NCBI RefSeq assembly: GCF_043944905.1
Contig: NZ_JBIMSN010000050.1
Coordinates: 1-64,000, forward strand
Direction: 5' to 3'
Source: Antrihabitans spumae
GTDB lineage: Bacteria; Actinomycetota; Actinomycetes; Mycobacteriales; Mycobacteriaceae
DNA length: 64,000 nucleotides
Below the pieces are notes generated by a model. That model worked only from the letters and a program-made list of their open reading frames with translations, was not told the DNA's origin and made no database searches. Each line of letters begins with the position of its first letter. Positions within the stretch are counted from its first letter, which is position 1. Below are positions 26,254 through 36,595 of this stretch, piece by piece. The position numbers and the translations under genes were made by a program.

Positions 26254-27793
26254 ATGCTCATCGACCGACCCCGCGCACCGAAGCAGCCCGAGATCTCCAA
26301 CCAACCCGTGATCCCGGTACTCCAGAAGTCAGCTGTGTCTCCCGAACCGCTCACGCTCAGCACCCGGCTCTACAACGCCGATCTGGCACCGACCAAGGTC
26401 GAGGGCAGGCGGTGGAGTGGCTACAACATCTTCACGCTCTGGGCGAACGATGTGCACAGCCTCGGCAACTACGGGTTCGCGCTAGGCCTCTTCGCTCTCG
26501 GTCTCGGTGGCTGGCAGATCCTGCTCGCACTCGGCATCGGATCCGCGCTCCTCTTCGTACTGCTGACCATCTCCGGGTACTTGGGGCACAAGACCGGCAT
26601 TCCGTTCCCGGTGATGGCTCGTATCGCGTTCGGCGTTCGAGGCGCGCAGTTGGCGTCCCTCATCCGTGGCGGTGTTGCCATCGTCTGGTTCGGAATCCAA
26701 ACGTTCCTCGCCTCGCTGGTGCTGCGCGTCTTGCTGATCGCAATCTTTCCAGGGCTCGAGAGCATGGATCAGAATTCGATCCTCGGGCTGTCGACACTCG
26801 GGTGGATCACCTTCGGCGCCCTGTGGCTTCTCCAGACCTACGTGGTCCAGCACGGCATGGACATGATTCGCAAGTACGAGGCCTTCGCCGGGCCGATCAT
26901 CCTGGTGACCTTGGCTGCGCTGGCCATCTGGGTCCTTGTCGAGGCCGGCGGCACGATCGCCTGGTCCACAGCCGACCATCTCACCGGTGGCGTCATGTGG
27001 CGGGAAATCTTTGCCGGCGGCACTGTGGGTTTCCATCTACGCGACGTTCGTCCTCAACTTCTGCGACTTCACCCGTGCCTGCAAGACCCGTAAATCGATC
27101 TTCCACGGAAACTTCTGGGGCATCCCGATCAACGTATTGTTCTTCGGTGCCATCGTCGTCGTGATGGCCGGTGGGCAGTACAAGATCAACGGCGAGATCG
27201 TCGCCAGCCCTGCCGACGTCGTCAACGCAATTCCCAACACGCCTCTGTTGGTCATCGCCTCCCTGGCGCTGATTATCCTGACCGTCGCGGTCAATCTCAT
27301 GGCAAACTTCGTCGCGCCGATCTACGCACTCACCAATCTCTTCCCGCAGAAGCTCAACTTTGCTCGCGCTGGGCTGGTCAGCGCTGTCATCGGCCTCGTC
27401 ATCCTGCCGTGGAACCTGTACAACAGCCCGGCCGTGATCAACTACTTCCTCGGTGGCCTCGGCGCGCTGCTCGGTCCGCTGTTCGGCATCATCATCGCCG
27501 ACTACTGGCTCATCAGAAAGGCCAAGATCAACGTTCCCGAGTTGTACACGGATGCACCCTCGGGCGCGTACTACTACCGGCACGGCATCAACCCACGCGC
27601 GCTCGCGGCGTTCCTTCCCGCTGCACTGTCTTCGCTGGCTATCGCGTTCGCGCCCGTGCTCTCCTCGCTGGCGGCCTTCGCCTGGTTCATCGGTGCGGGT
27701 CTCGGCGCGGTGATCTACTTCGCCCTCGCCGACCGTACGGTGACGTTCGACGACGTCTCCGGTGAATCGATCGCCGTCGAAAGCGTTCACTGA
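26254..27793 (+). pseudogene. NCS1-family allantoin/purine permease, frameshifted (probable sequence error)
   Basis: Membrane permease of the nucleobase:cation symporter-1 family (allantoin/hydantoin/cytosine transporters), about 12 transmembrane segments. The first frame covers NIFTLWANDVHSLGNYGFALG through MWREIFAGG; homology then continues in the next frame with ALWVSIYATFVLNFCDFTR to the C-terminus. The switch is at 27013-27022 (GCCGGCGGCACTG), where one extra G in GG explains it; removing one base gives an intact 512-residue protein. Both halves are otherwise well conserved, so this is probably a functional gene with a sequence error. Behind an IclR-type double operator and before the racemase-family gene, it is the likely allantoin importer. 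Confidence 0.85.
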
Positions 27794-27846
27794 GCCGAAA
27801 TAGCAACGGCTGCAACAGTCAATCCTGAAACATTCGGAGAGAATCC

Positions 27847-28587
27847 ATGAAAATCCTTGTCGTGAAAGTCAATACGACCGAATCCATGACTGCATCGATC
27901 GGCAGGCAGGCCCAGTTGGCCGCTGCGCCTGGAACCGAAATCGTAGCGCTGACACCACGATTCGGCGCCGAGTCGGTGGAGGGCAACTTCGAGAGCGATC
28001 TTGCCGCGGTCGCGGTGATGGAAGTTGTCAGCACTTACACCGAGCCGTTCGACGCAGTCATCCAGGCCGGATTCGGCGAGCACGGGCGGGAAGGGCTGCA
28101 GGAACTCGTCGACGTCCCGGTCGTCGATATCACCGAAGCGGCGGCGATGATCGCGATGCTGATCGGCCGAAGCTACTCAGTAGTAACAACTTTGGATCGC
28201 ACGGTCCCCATGATCGAAGACAGGCTCACCCTCGCAGGCCTGTACACTAGGTGTGCGTCGGTACGTGCCAGTGATGTCTCGGTATTGGCGTTGGAGGAAG
28301 ATCCCGAACAAGCGGTCGAAGCAATCGTCGTCGAGGCCGAGAAGGCAGTACGCGACGATCGCGCCGAAGTGGTCTGTCTCGGGTGCGGCGGAATGGCCGG
28401 CCTCGACGAGCGGATTCAGCAGCGGTGCGGAGTACCTGTTATCGACGGTATCAGTGCCGCGGTCACGTTAGCTGAATCCCTTGTCTCGATGCATCTTTCG
28501 ACCTCCAAGGTCCGTACGTACGCAACGCCGCGTCCGAAGAAGATCGTCGGTTGGCCGATCAGCGCAGTTCGATCGATGCAGCCGTAA
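27847..28587 (+). CDS. Aspartate/glutamate (hydantoin/allantoin) racemase family protein
   Basis: 246 residues of the Asp/Glu/hydantoin racemase family, which includes allantoin racemases such as HpxA. The N-terminus KILVVKVNTTESMT and the C-terminal CLGCGGMAGLDERIQ with the second catalytic cysteine are clear. At the position of the usual first catalytic cysteine the sequence reads IQAGFGEHG, i.e. glycine. It lies directly after the allantoin permease, so allantoin racemisation is a natural proposal, but the missing cysteine leaves the activity open. GGAGAG is present 7 bases upstream of ATG 27847. Confidence 0.8.
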   Translation: MKILVVKVNTTESMTASIGRQAQLAAAPGTEIVALTPRFGAESVEGNFESDLAAVAVMEVVSTYTEPFDAVIQAGFGEHGREGLQELVDVPVVDITEAAAMIAMLIGRSYSVVTTLDRTVPMIEDRLTLAGLYTRCASVRASDVSVLALEEDPEQAVEAIVVEAEKAVRDDRAEVVCLGCGGMAGLDERIQQRCGVPVIDGISAAVTLAESLVSMHLSTSKVRTYATPRPKKIVGWPISAVRSMQP

Positions 28588-28601
28588 GTAGTACTTCCAA
28601 C

Positions 28602-28631
28602 GCTCGTCCACCCACGATCGGGCGGACGAGC
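28602..28631 (+). other. Hairpin between the racemase-family gene and aceE
   Basis: GCTCGTCC (28602-28609) pairs exactly with GGACGAGC (28624-28631) across a 14-base loop. There is no T-run after it, so it may be an RNA-stability or attenuating hairpin rather than a full terminator. Confidence 0.4.
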
Positions 28632-28669
28632 ATCGAAACGCGCCCACCACCGCGCGGATGAGGAGCACC

Positions 28670-31416
28670 ATGTCGATCGATGTCACCCAGCTGAGCCGAG
28701 AAGGTGTCGCGTCCTACCTGACCGACCTCGACCCGGAGGAAACCGACGAGTGGCTGGAGTCGCTCGACAACCTCCTTCGACAATCCGGCTCCGAGCGCGC
28801 GCGCTACCTGATGCTCCGTCTGCTGGAGCGGGCAGGAGAGAATCGCGTCTCGATTCCTGCGCTGACATCGACCGACTACGTCAACACCATCCCCACCGAG
28901 AGCGAGCCCGCCTTCCCCGGCGACGAGGATGTGGAGCGCAGGTTCCGCGCCTGGATCCGCTGGAATGCAGCCGTGATGGTGCACCGCGCACAGCGCCCCG
29001 GCGTCGGCGTCGGCGGACATATTTCGACCTACGCATCCTCGTCGTCGCTGTACGAGGTTGGTTTCAACCACTTCTTCCGAGGCAAGGATCACCCCGGCGG
29101 CGGCGACCAGATCTTCATCCAGGGCCACGCATCACCCGGCATCTATGCGCGCGCGTTCCTCGAAGGCCGCATTCCCCGCGGAACGTATGGACGGTTTTCG
29201 CCAGGAGCACTCGCACGCAACCTCGGGTGGCGGCATGCCGTCCTACCCGCACCCACGGCTGATGCCCGAATTTTGGGAATTTCCGACGGTGTCCATGGGC
29301 CTCGGTCCGATGAACGCCATCTACCAGGCCCGCTTCAACCACTATTTGAACGACCGCGGCATCAAGGACACGACCGACCAGCACGTCTGGGCGTTCCTTG
29401 GCGACGGCGAGATGGACGAGCCAGAGTCCCGCGGGTTGGCCCACGTCGCTGCGACCGAAGGCCTCGACAACCTCACCTTCGTCGTCAACTGCAACCTGCA
29501 GCGGCTCGACGGACCCGTCCGCGGCAACGGCAAGATCATCCAGGAACTCGAGTCGTTCTTCCGTGGCGCCGGCTGGAATGTCATCAAGGTCGTGTGGGGT
29601 CGTGAGTGGGACGCGCTGCTGCGTGCGGATCCGGACGGCGCCCTCGTCAATCTGATGAACACGACACCGGACGGCGACTTCCAGACCTACAAGGCCAACG
29701 ACGGCAGTTACGTGCGCGACAACTTCTTCGGTCGCGATCCGCGAACCAAGGAACTCGTCGCCGATTTGAGCGATCAAGGCATCTGGAATCTGAAGCGTGG
29801 TGGGCACGACTACCGCAAGCTGTATGCCGCCTACGCGTCCGCCGCGGCCCACAAGGGTCAGCCGACGGTCATCCTCGCCAAGACGATCAAGGGCTACACA
29901 CTCGGCAAGAGCTTCGAGGGCCGTAACGCGACCCACCAGATGAAAGAGCTGACGCTGCAGGATCTGAAGGATTTCCGTGACCTGCAACGGATTCCGATCT
30001 CAGACGCCGATCTCGAACGCGATCCGTATCTACCGCCGTACTTCCACCCAGGCAACGATGCGCCCGAGATCAAGTACATGCTCGACCGACGTCGCGAGCT
30101 CGGAGGCTTCCTGCCCGAACGGCGCACGGCTGCAAAGCCTTTGACTCTTCCGGGCGACGAGGTCTACAAGTCGGTCCGCAAGGGATCCGGCAAACAGGAA
30201 GTCGCGACGACGATGGCCGTCGTCCGAATCCTCAAAGAGCTGTTGCGGGACAAGGAGATCGGCAAGCGAATCGTGCCGATCATTCCCGACGAGGCGCGCA
30301 CGTTCGGCATGGACTCGTGGTTCCCGACGCTCAAGATCTACAACCGCAACGGCCAGCTCTACACCTCTGTCGACGCAGAACAAATGTTGTCCTACAAGGA
30401 ATCCGCGATCGGACAGATCCTGCACGAGGGCATCAACGAGGCCGGCTCGACCGCGTCGTTCACCGCCGTCGGCACCAGCTACGCCACGCAGGGCGAGCCG
30501 ATGATTCCGCTCTATATCTTCTATTCGATGTTCGGCTTCCAGCGCACCGGTGACGGACTGTGGGCAGCCGCGGATCAGATGGCGCGCGGATTCGTCCTCG
30601 GCGCCACCGCGGGACGAACCACGCTCACCGGTGAGGGTCTGCAGCATGCAGACGGGCACTCGATGCTCCTGGCGTCGACGAATCCTGCTGTCGTAGCTTA
30701 CGATCCGGCGTTCTCCTTCGAGATCGCGCATATCGTCAAGGACGGTCTGCGTCGTATGTACGGCGGCACACCCGGTGTGGACGGCTTCGGCGGCGAGAAC
30801 ATCTTCTACTACATCACCGTCTACAACGAGCCCTACCGACAGCCTGCCGAGCCGGACGACCTCGACGTCGAAGGACTGTTGAAAGGTATCTACTTCTACA
30901 AGAAGTCGACGACCGACGGACCCAAGGCGCAGATCCTGGTTTCGGGGGTCACCGTGCCGGACGGCCTTCGTGCGCAGGAACTGCTCGCCGACGAGTGGGG
31001 AGTCAGCGCGGACGTCTGGTCCGTGACGTCATGGAACGAACTGCGTCGCGACGGAGTTCGTGCCGAGAAGAACAAGCTGCGGGATCCGGGCGCAGGCTAC
31101 GAGGCGCCGTACCTCACCAAGGTGCTGTCGGAAGCGCAGGGACCGTTCGTCGCCGCCTCGGATTGGGAACGCGCTGTGCCCGACCAGATCCGGCAGTGGG
31201 TGCCAGGCGAGTACACAACGCTCGGCGCAGACGGTTTCGGCTTCTCCGACACCAGAAAATGCCGCTCGTCGCGTCTTCAACATCGATGCCCAGTCGATCA
31301 CCGTTGCCGTGCTGGCAGCCCTCGACACCGACAAAGCCGTTGCGGCTGCAAGTAAGTACCGAATCGACGACGTGCACGCGGCGCCGGCCCAGACTTCCGA
31401 TGGCGGGGTTGCGTGA
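28670..31416 (+). pseudogene. aceE: Pyruvate dehydrogenase E1 (AceE, homodimeric type), two frameshifts (probable sequence errors)
   Basis: Homodimeric ThDP E1 of pyruvate dehydrogenase, decarboxylating pyruvate and acetylating the E2 lipoyl group. Frame 1 gives YASSSSLYEVGFNHFFRGKD; frame 2 carries the ThDP motif GDGEMDEPESRGLAHVAATE...VNCN and most of the enzyme; frame 3 gives ARRVFNIDAQSITVAVLAAL at the end. The shifts fall at a CCCC run (29174-29177) and an AAAA run (31256-31259); deleting one base in each yields an intact 914-residue protein. AGGAG (28661-28665) supports ATG 28670. Its TGA overlaps the pyk ATG. Placed in the allantoin regulon, it is probably a second, pathway-linked aceE. 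Confidence 0.88.
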
Positions 31417-32844
31417 TGACTCAGACGTTGCGTAGAACGCGAATCGTTTGCACACTCGGCCCGGCAACGGCGAGCGAAGAGCGAATCAAGGAACTGGCCA
31501 ACTGCGGCATGGACGTGGCGCGCCTCAACTTCAGCCACGGTGAACATGCCGACCACGCAGCGAATTTCGATCGCGTGCGGAAGGCTGCCGATGACACCGG
31601 TCGCACGATCGGGATCATGGCGGACCTGCAGGGTCCGAAGATCAGGCTCGGCCGGTTCGCCGAGGGCTCGACGATCTGGAACGTCGGCGAAGAAGTCCGT
31701 ATAACCGTCGAACCATGTATCGGCACCCACGATCGGGTGTCGACGACGTACTCCGAACTGGCAGACGACGCCAAAGCCGGCGATCGATTCCTTATCGATG
31801 ATGGACGAATTGCGTTGGACGTCATCGCAATCGAAGGTCCGGATGTGGTCTGCCGCGTTGTCGTCGGCGGTCCGGTTTCCGACAACAAGGGGCTCTCGCT
31901 GCCCGGTGTGAACGTGTCGGTTCCTGCGTTGTCCGCCAAGGACATCGCCGATCTGGAGTTCGCCCTCGAACTCGGAGTCGACTTCGTCGCACTCTCGTTC
32001 GTCCGGTCTCCGCACGACATCGAGCCGGTGCATCGCGTCATGGACAAAATCGGTCGGCGCGTGCCCGTCATCGCCAAGCTGGAGAAGCCGGAGGCGGTCG
32101 ACCATCTGAAGGAGATCGTCGCGGCGTTCGATGCGGTCATGGTGGCGCGTGGCGATCTCGGCGTCGAGGTCCCGCTCGAGCAGGTTCCGCTTTGTGCAGA
32201 AGGATGCGATTCAGCTGGCCCGCGAAAGCGCGAAGCCGGTCATCGTCGCAACCCAGATGCTCGACTCGATGATCGAGAACGCTCGCCCGACGCGCGCCGA
32301 GGCCTCCGACGTCGCCAACGCTGTCCTAGACGGTGCCGACGCGGTGATGTTGTCCGGCGAGACATCTGTCGGCAAGTACGTTTTCGACACCGTGTCGACG
32401 ATGGATCGCATCATCACAGCTGTCGAAGGCCGTTCGACATCTGCGCCACCGCTCACGCTGGCACCGCGGACGAGGCCGGGCGTTATCGTCTCCGCCGCGT
32501 TGGACGTCGCCGAGCGTTTGGACGCGGCCGCTATCGTCGCGTTCACGCAGTCGGGAGATACGGTCCTGCGGTTGGCGCGATTGCATACCGATCTACCGTT
32601 GCTCGCGTTCACTCCCCGCGCCGACGTGCAGCGACAACTGTCGCTGACCTGGGGGACAGAGACGTTCCTCGTCGATCCAGTCGAGTCGACAGACGACATG
32701 GTCGAACAGGTCGACCGAGCACTGCTGGAACTCGGCCGTTTCGAGCGTGGCGACACCGTCGTCATCGTCGCCGGTTCGCCGCCCAACACGGTCGGGTCGA
32801 CGAATCTAGTTCATATTCACCGGCTCGGAGAAAACGACCGGTAG
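31416..32844 (+). pseudogene. pyk: Pyruvate kinase, frameshifted (probable sequence error)
   Basis: Converts phosphoenolpyruvate and ADP to pyruvate and ATP. The first frame holds TRIVCTLGPATASEERI, RLNFSHG, the IMADLQGPKIRLG active-site strand and KLEKPEAVDHLKEI with MVARGDLGVEVP. After EQVPL the homology moves to the next frame with VQKDAIQLARESAKPVIVATQ, MIENARPTRAEASDVANAV, and the C-terminal allosteric-domain region. The shift is at a TTT run (32191-32193); TT gives an intact 475-residue enzyme. ATG 31416 overlaps the aceE stop. With aceE it completes a route from phosphoglycerate to acetyl-CoA. Confidence 0.9.
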
Positions 32845-32902
32845 CGAGCGCGGCACAGTCGGCCGGGCTCTGGCGGCACCCGTCGCGGACAGTGAGCGCC
32901 GG

Positions 32903-34153
32903 GTGCTGGAGTATCGAGATGTGAGCAATGTGTCCCCGGGGTCGATACTGGTCGGCCGTTACCAACTCGGTGAGCTGATCGGCCGCGGCGGCATGGCTGA
33001 CGTCTACCGGGGCGAGGACAAACTGCTGTCGCGACCGGTGGCGATCAAGATATTTCGGTTCGACGCGGCCGACGCCGCAGACAGGCAACGGATCGAGGCC
33101 GAAGCCAAAACGTTGGCCAGTCTGCGGCACGCAGGCTTGGTCACTCTGTTCGACGCAGACACCATCGACCGGTCGACCCACGATCACGTGCCGTTCCTGG
33201 TGATGGAGCTGATCACCGGTCCGACCCTTTCGGCGCGTATCGCCGAGGGGCCGCTGCCGACAGTCGAGACCGCTCGACTCGGGGCGTCGATTGCCGACAC
33301 GCTGGCCTACGTCCACTCACGCGGCGTGGTGCACCGCGATATCAAGCCAGGAAATATTCTGCTCGACGAACCGGTGGCCCCCGGGTTGCCGCGGTCGCCC
33401 AAGTTGACCGATTTCGGCATTGCGCGTCTTGTGGACAGCGCGCGCTTGACGACGCTGGGTCTCACCGTCGGAACTGCGAACTACGTCAGTCCTGAACAGG
33501 CTTTGGGCCGTCGAGTCGGCACGCCGTCGGATGTCTATTCGCTGGCATTGGTTCTGATCGAAAGCACGACCGGACAATGTGTGTATCCGGGCGTGGGAAT
33601 CGAAGCTGCCCTCGCGCGGCTCGATCGTCGGCCGCCGATTCCAACCCACCTTGGACCGGAGTTGACGGCTCTGCTGACGGCTATGACGTCGGACAACCCC
33701 GCGGATCGCCCCAGTGCCGCGGAAGTCGCACAACGACTTGCGTTCTTGCCACGCACGAATTCACGTCCGACCGCGATGCTGCCCGTGCAACAGATCGTTC
33801 CGCCGACCACGACCGCCGGGGTCGTGCCGGTGGGTCGTTCGGGCCCCCGGCCTGTCTGGATCGCTGCAGGTGCTGGCGTGCTTCTAGCTGCAATCGTGCT
33901 GGCTGTAGCGCTTGCAGGCAATTCCGCGGAAGAACCGTCGCCGCAGATTCTGCCGTCGACGCAACAGTCGACACCGCTCGCGCCGCCGATCACTGTGGGA
34001 TCGACCGTCTCGGCGCCCGAGCGACAGCCTGAAGCGCCGACGGATGGGCAAACGCCCAGGAGCCGCAAGGACAACGACGACAACGGCAAAGAGGGCAACG
34101 GCAATGGGCAGGACAGGGAGAAGGAGCCGAAGGAGAAGAAGGGCGACAACTGA
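32903..34153 (+). CDS. Serine/threonine protein kinase with one transmembrane segment
   Basis: 416-residue Hanks-type kinase: LIGRGGMADVYRG loop, VAIKIFR lysine, VVHRDIKPGNILL catalytic loop, DFGIAR and the SPEQALG (APE-like) segment. A single transmembrane helix (PVWIAAGAGVLLAAIVLAVA, residues about 309-328) leads to a Ser/Thr/Pro-rich and then very hydrophilic, lysine/glutamate/asparagine-rich tail of about 85 residues; no PASTA repeats are seen. The start is uncertain: GTG 32903, GTG 32921 (better spaced from GGAG) and GTG 32930 are all possible. It follows pyk by 58 bases. Confidence 0.88.
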   Translation: MLEYRDVSNVSPGSILVGRYQLGELIGRGGMADVYRGEDKLLSRPVAIKIFRFDAADAADRQRIEAEAKTLASLRHAGLVTLFDADTIDRSTHDHVPFLVMELITGPTLSARIAEGPLPTVETARLGASIADTLAYVHSRGVVHRDIKPGNILLDEPVAPGLPRSPKLTDFGIARLVDSARLTTLGLTVGTANYVSPEQALGRRVGTPSDVYSLALVLIESTTGQCVYPGVGIEAALARLDRRPPIPTHLGPELTALLTAMTSDNPADRPSAAEVAQRLAFLPRTNSRPTAMLPVQQIVPPTTTAGVVPVGRSGPRPVWIAAGAGVLLAAIVLAVALAGNSAEEPSPQILPSTQQSTPLAPPITVGSTVSAPERQPEAPTDGQTPRSRKDNDDNGKEGNGNGQDREKEPKEKKGDN

Positions 34154-34156
34154 TGT

Positions 34157-34534
34157 CTATTTCGGCGTGAGGATTCCAGCGAGATCGGCGTCCTTGATCG
34201 GGGTGTCCGCGTTCTGCTGCGCCGAGCAGAGGAGATCGATGGCGATGATCGCCGCATCGACTGCAGTGCCTGCCGGCTCATTGCCGTTCCCGTCCTCCTT
34301 CAAGAACTTTGTGACGGTGACTCGTCGATCGTCGGCGTCGTCCTCGAGGTAGTCGCTGCATGGAGTGTCGCCACCTTTGTTCACCGCCTCCTCGACATCG
34401 CTGCAGCCGCCGACATACACGGCCGACAGTGCGAAGAAGCCGATCATCATCGGTCGTAGAAGCATTCCTTTGGTAGCGATCGGCACCCTTCCTAGTTCGG
34501 TCAGCCGGTAGTACCCGCTTTCGAGGTTCGTCAC
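34157..34534 (-). CDS. Small putative lipoprotein of unknown function
   Basis: Up to 125 residues. A hydrophobic stretch (LLRPMMIGFFALSAVYVGGC) ends in a lipobox-like VGGC, followed by an acidic secreted domain with two further cysteines (PCSDYL, LLCSAQ). GTG 34534 overlaps the upstream esterase stop (GTGA), suggesting coupling, but gives a long pre-signal region; ATG 34465 would give a normal lipoprotein signal. No family was recognised. It is stop-to-stop with the kinase gene, 3 bases apart. Confidence 0.6.
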   Translation of the reverse strand: MTNLESGYYRLTELGRVPIATKGMLLRPMMIGFFALSAVYVGGCSDVEEAVNKGGDTPCSDYLEDDADDRRVTVTKFLKEDGNGNEPAGTAVDAAIIAIDLLCSAQQNADTPIKDADLAGILTPK

Positions 34535-35913
34535 ACCCTCAGCTCGAGCGGCGCAAAGCTGTAGTCCTGCCAGATCTTTCGCGATGCCACCTCGGGGTAG
34601 GGCACGACCTCAGGCTCGGTGTCGAACAGCTGCACCAGCCCGGTGTCGAAGGTCGGCCAGCCTGGATCGCCGTTGGTGGCGAACGCGATCCAGGACGTGC
34701 GCATCTGTGCGGATACGGCTTCGGCTGCGACAAGGTCGTCGATCAGAGTCGCTGGCTCCCCGCTCGTCAGGTTGCCGAAGACGAGCGGCACATCGAGACC
34801 GTGACAGGCACCCATAACGCCCGACCAGGTCAGCTCGTAGAAGTGCGCCTTGGCTGCCCGTTCGGCGAGATGCAGCGACGGTATGCGGAACAGATAGTCC
34901 CCGAGAATCCATTCGTACAGCTGGGTGGGTTCGGCCGGGGGATAGGGTCCCGGTGCGAAAACAGCTGCGGCGCTGGCGATCTGCTCCTCGGTGGGTGGGT
35001 CGATTGCCGTGAAGAGCTTGTGTTCGTCACGGGTGTGGCCGACGAGGAGTTCGACGTCGTGCCGCGCTTGCCATGGCGTGCAGGGCAACGTGTCGCCGTC
35101 GACGACGGGCGCAAACAAGATCGCTCGATGCGCTGCCCGACCCCACTTATCAACGTGCGCAGGCATATTCGCCATGACCTCGTCGGCCGCGGCGGTCAGC
35201 AGCTCGGGGTCGACGTCCGATAGATCGGTGACGGTGGCGGACAGCCCGAGCTCGGCGGCGCAGGCTCCGGCGATGTCGCGCGCCAGCTCGGTTGTGAAGA
35301 ACGTGCCCTGGACGCTTTGTGCGATGGCTCGGCGAAACAGGCCGACCGCGCGCGGCATGGCAAATAGCGCAGCGACCGAACCTCCACCGGCTGATTCACC
35401 GAACACGGTGACCTTGGCAGGGTCGCCGCCGAACGCACGGATGTTGTCGTGCACCCATTCCAGCGCGGCGATCTGATCGAGCAGTCCTCTGTTGGCTACC
35501 GCACCGTCGATGTGCGCGAAACCTTCGATGCCGACGCGGTAGTTGAACGTGACGAGTACGACGCCGTCGCGCGCGAGACGAGCGCCGTCGTACTCGGGCA
35601 GGCTCGATGCACCGATCGTGTAGGCCCCGCCATAGATCCACACCATGACCGGCAGTCCTGCAGCACGGCCCGGATCGGGAGACCATACGTTGAGGGTGAG
35701 CCAGTCGTCACCGACTACCGGCTCGCCCGTTTGCGGCGGAGAAGGACCGAACACCAACGTATCTCGGACACCGTGCCAAGAACCCCGTGGCGACGGAGCA
35801 GCGAAGCGCAAGGCGCCGACGGGCGGTTCGGCGAACGGAATCCCACGGAATACCGCCACGCCCGCTTCGACGCGTCCGCGCACCGTTCCCGCTGTCGTCC
35901 GTGCTTCGACCAC
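34531..35913 (-). CDS. Type B carboxylesterase
   Basis: 460-residue alpha/beta-hydrolase of the carboxylesterase/para-nitrobenzyl esterase family. FRGIPFAEPPVGALRF at the N-terminus, the oxyanion loop VMVWIYGGAY, the nucleophile elbow FGESAGGGS, and the catalytic histidine region MGACHGLDVPLVFGN are all present. No signal peptide. It hydrolyses carboxylic esters; the natural substrate is unknown. It overlaps the small lipoprotein gene by 4 bases. Confidence 0.92.
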   Translation of the reverse strand: MVEARTTAGTVRGRVEAGVAVFRGIPFAEPPVGALRFAAPSPRGSWHGVRDTLVFGPSPPQTGEPVVGDDWLTLNVWSPDPGRAAGLPVMVWIYGGAYTIGASSLPEYDGARLARDGVVLVTFNYRVGIEGFAHIDGAVANRGLLDQIAALEWVHDNIRAFGGDPAKVTVFGESAGGGSVAALFAMPRAVGLFRRAIAQSVQGTFFTTELARDIAGACAAELGLSATVTDLSDVDPELLTAAADEVMANMPAHVDKWGRAAHRAILFAPVVDGDTLPCTPWQARHDVELLVGHTRDEHKLFTAIDPPTEEQIASAAAVFAPGPYPPAEPTQLYEWILGDYLFRIPSLHLAERAAKAHFYELTWSGVMGACHGLDVPLVFGNLTSGEPATLIDDLVAAEAVSAQMRTSWIAFATNGDPGWPTFDTGLVQLFDTEPEVVPYPEVASRKIWQDYSFAPLELRV

Positions 35914-36120
35914 CGCGCGATGCTAGCCAGCCAATGGCTTGAAAGGCCACTGGATTAATCGCCGAATGTCGCTACAGGGTGTAAAACCGCCACCCCCGGG
36001 GGAGGCCAGACGGTAACCCTCTGTGGGTATTTCGAGCACCGGAAATCCTGGATTGTTGTCCTCAGGCCGGAAACGGCGCACAGACCACAACCACACCTCG
36101 AACGAAAAGAGAAGTCAGAG
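35914..36120. other. Intergenic region before the DUF732 gene
   Basis: 207 bases divergent between the esterase and the secreted protein. The only structure seen is a GC-rich self-complementary CCCCCGGGGG near 35994. No clear promoter or operator could be assigned. Confidence 0.4.
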
Positions 36121-36459
36121 ATGATCACCAACCGAATCCGCAACCGCGCCATCGCAGCCGTCTTCAGCGTGACGATCGCCGGCCTCGGCGCTGGCGCACT
36201 CGGCGCAGGTACGGCCTCCGCTTCCGACTACGCCTCCGAAGCGTCGTTCCTCGAGGAGATCAGCATCAACGGTGCGACCTTGCCGGGCCTGACCGCGGAG
36301 GAGAACATCGCTGCCGGCCACGCGGTCTGCGCCGATCTCACCGCCGGTGGCTCGATCCTCGACGAAATCAGCGCACTCGAGCAGACGTACCAGTTCGAGT
36401 CGGGTGTGCTGTTCCTCAGCGCATCGACGACGAATCTGTGCCCCAACTTTGCGGGCTGA
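36121..36459 (+). CDS. Small secreted DUF732-like protein
   Basis: 112 residues. A Sec signal peptide (residues 1-35: basic start, hydrophobic VFSVTIAGLGAGALGAG core, cleavage after ASA) precedes a short mature domain FLEEISINGATLPGL...AGHAVCADLTAGGS...LCPNFAG with two cysteines, the pattern of DUF732 proteins common in mycobacteria and rhodococci. Their function is unknown. AGAGAAG lies upstream of ATG 36121. Monocistronic by appearance. Confidence 0.8.
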   Translation: MITNRIRNRAIAAVFSVTIAGLGAGALGAGTASASDYASEASFLEEISINGATLPGLTAEENIAAGHAVCADLTAGGSILDEISALEQTYQFESGVLFLSASTTNLCPNFAG

Positions 36460-36595
36460 TCCGCGTCAGGCCACCCAGGCCCGTCGAACCTTCATCCATA
36501 CAGATAGGTAGATGGATACGTGTAAGTACGGATGCGGGATCGGCCCCGGAATTGCGATGGTTGATTGGCAACCACCTCGTGAGACTGGACCCGAC

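Noticed and set aside
35990..36004. CCCCCGGGGG considered as a terminator
   Set aside because: No loop, no T-run, and not at the end of a gene on either strand.
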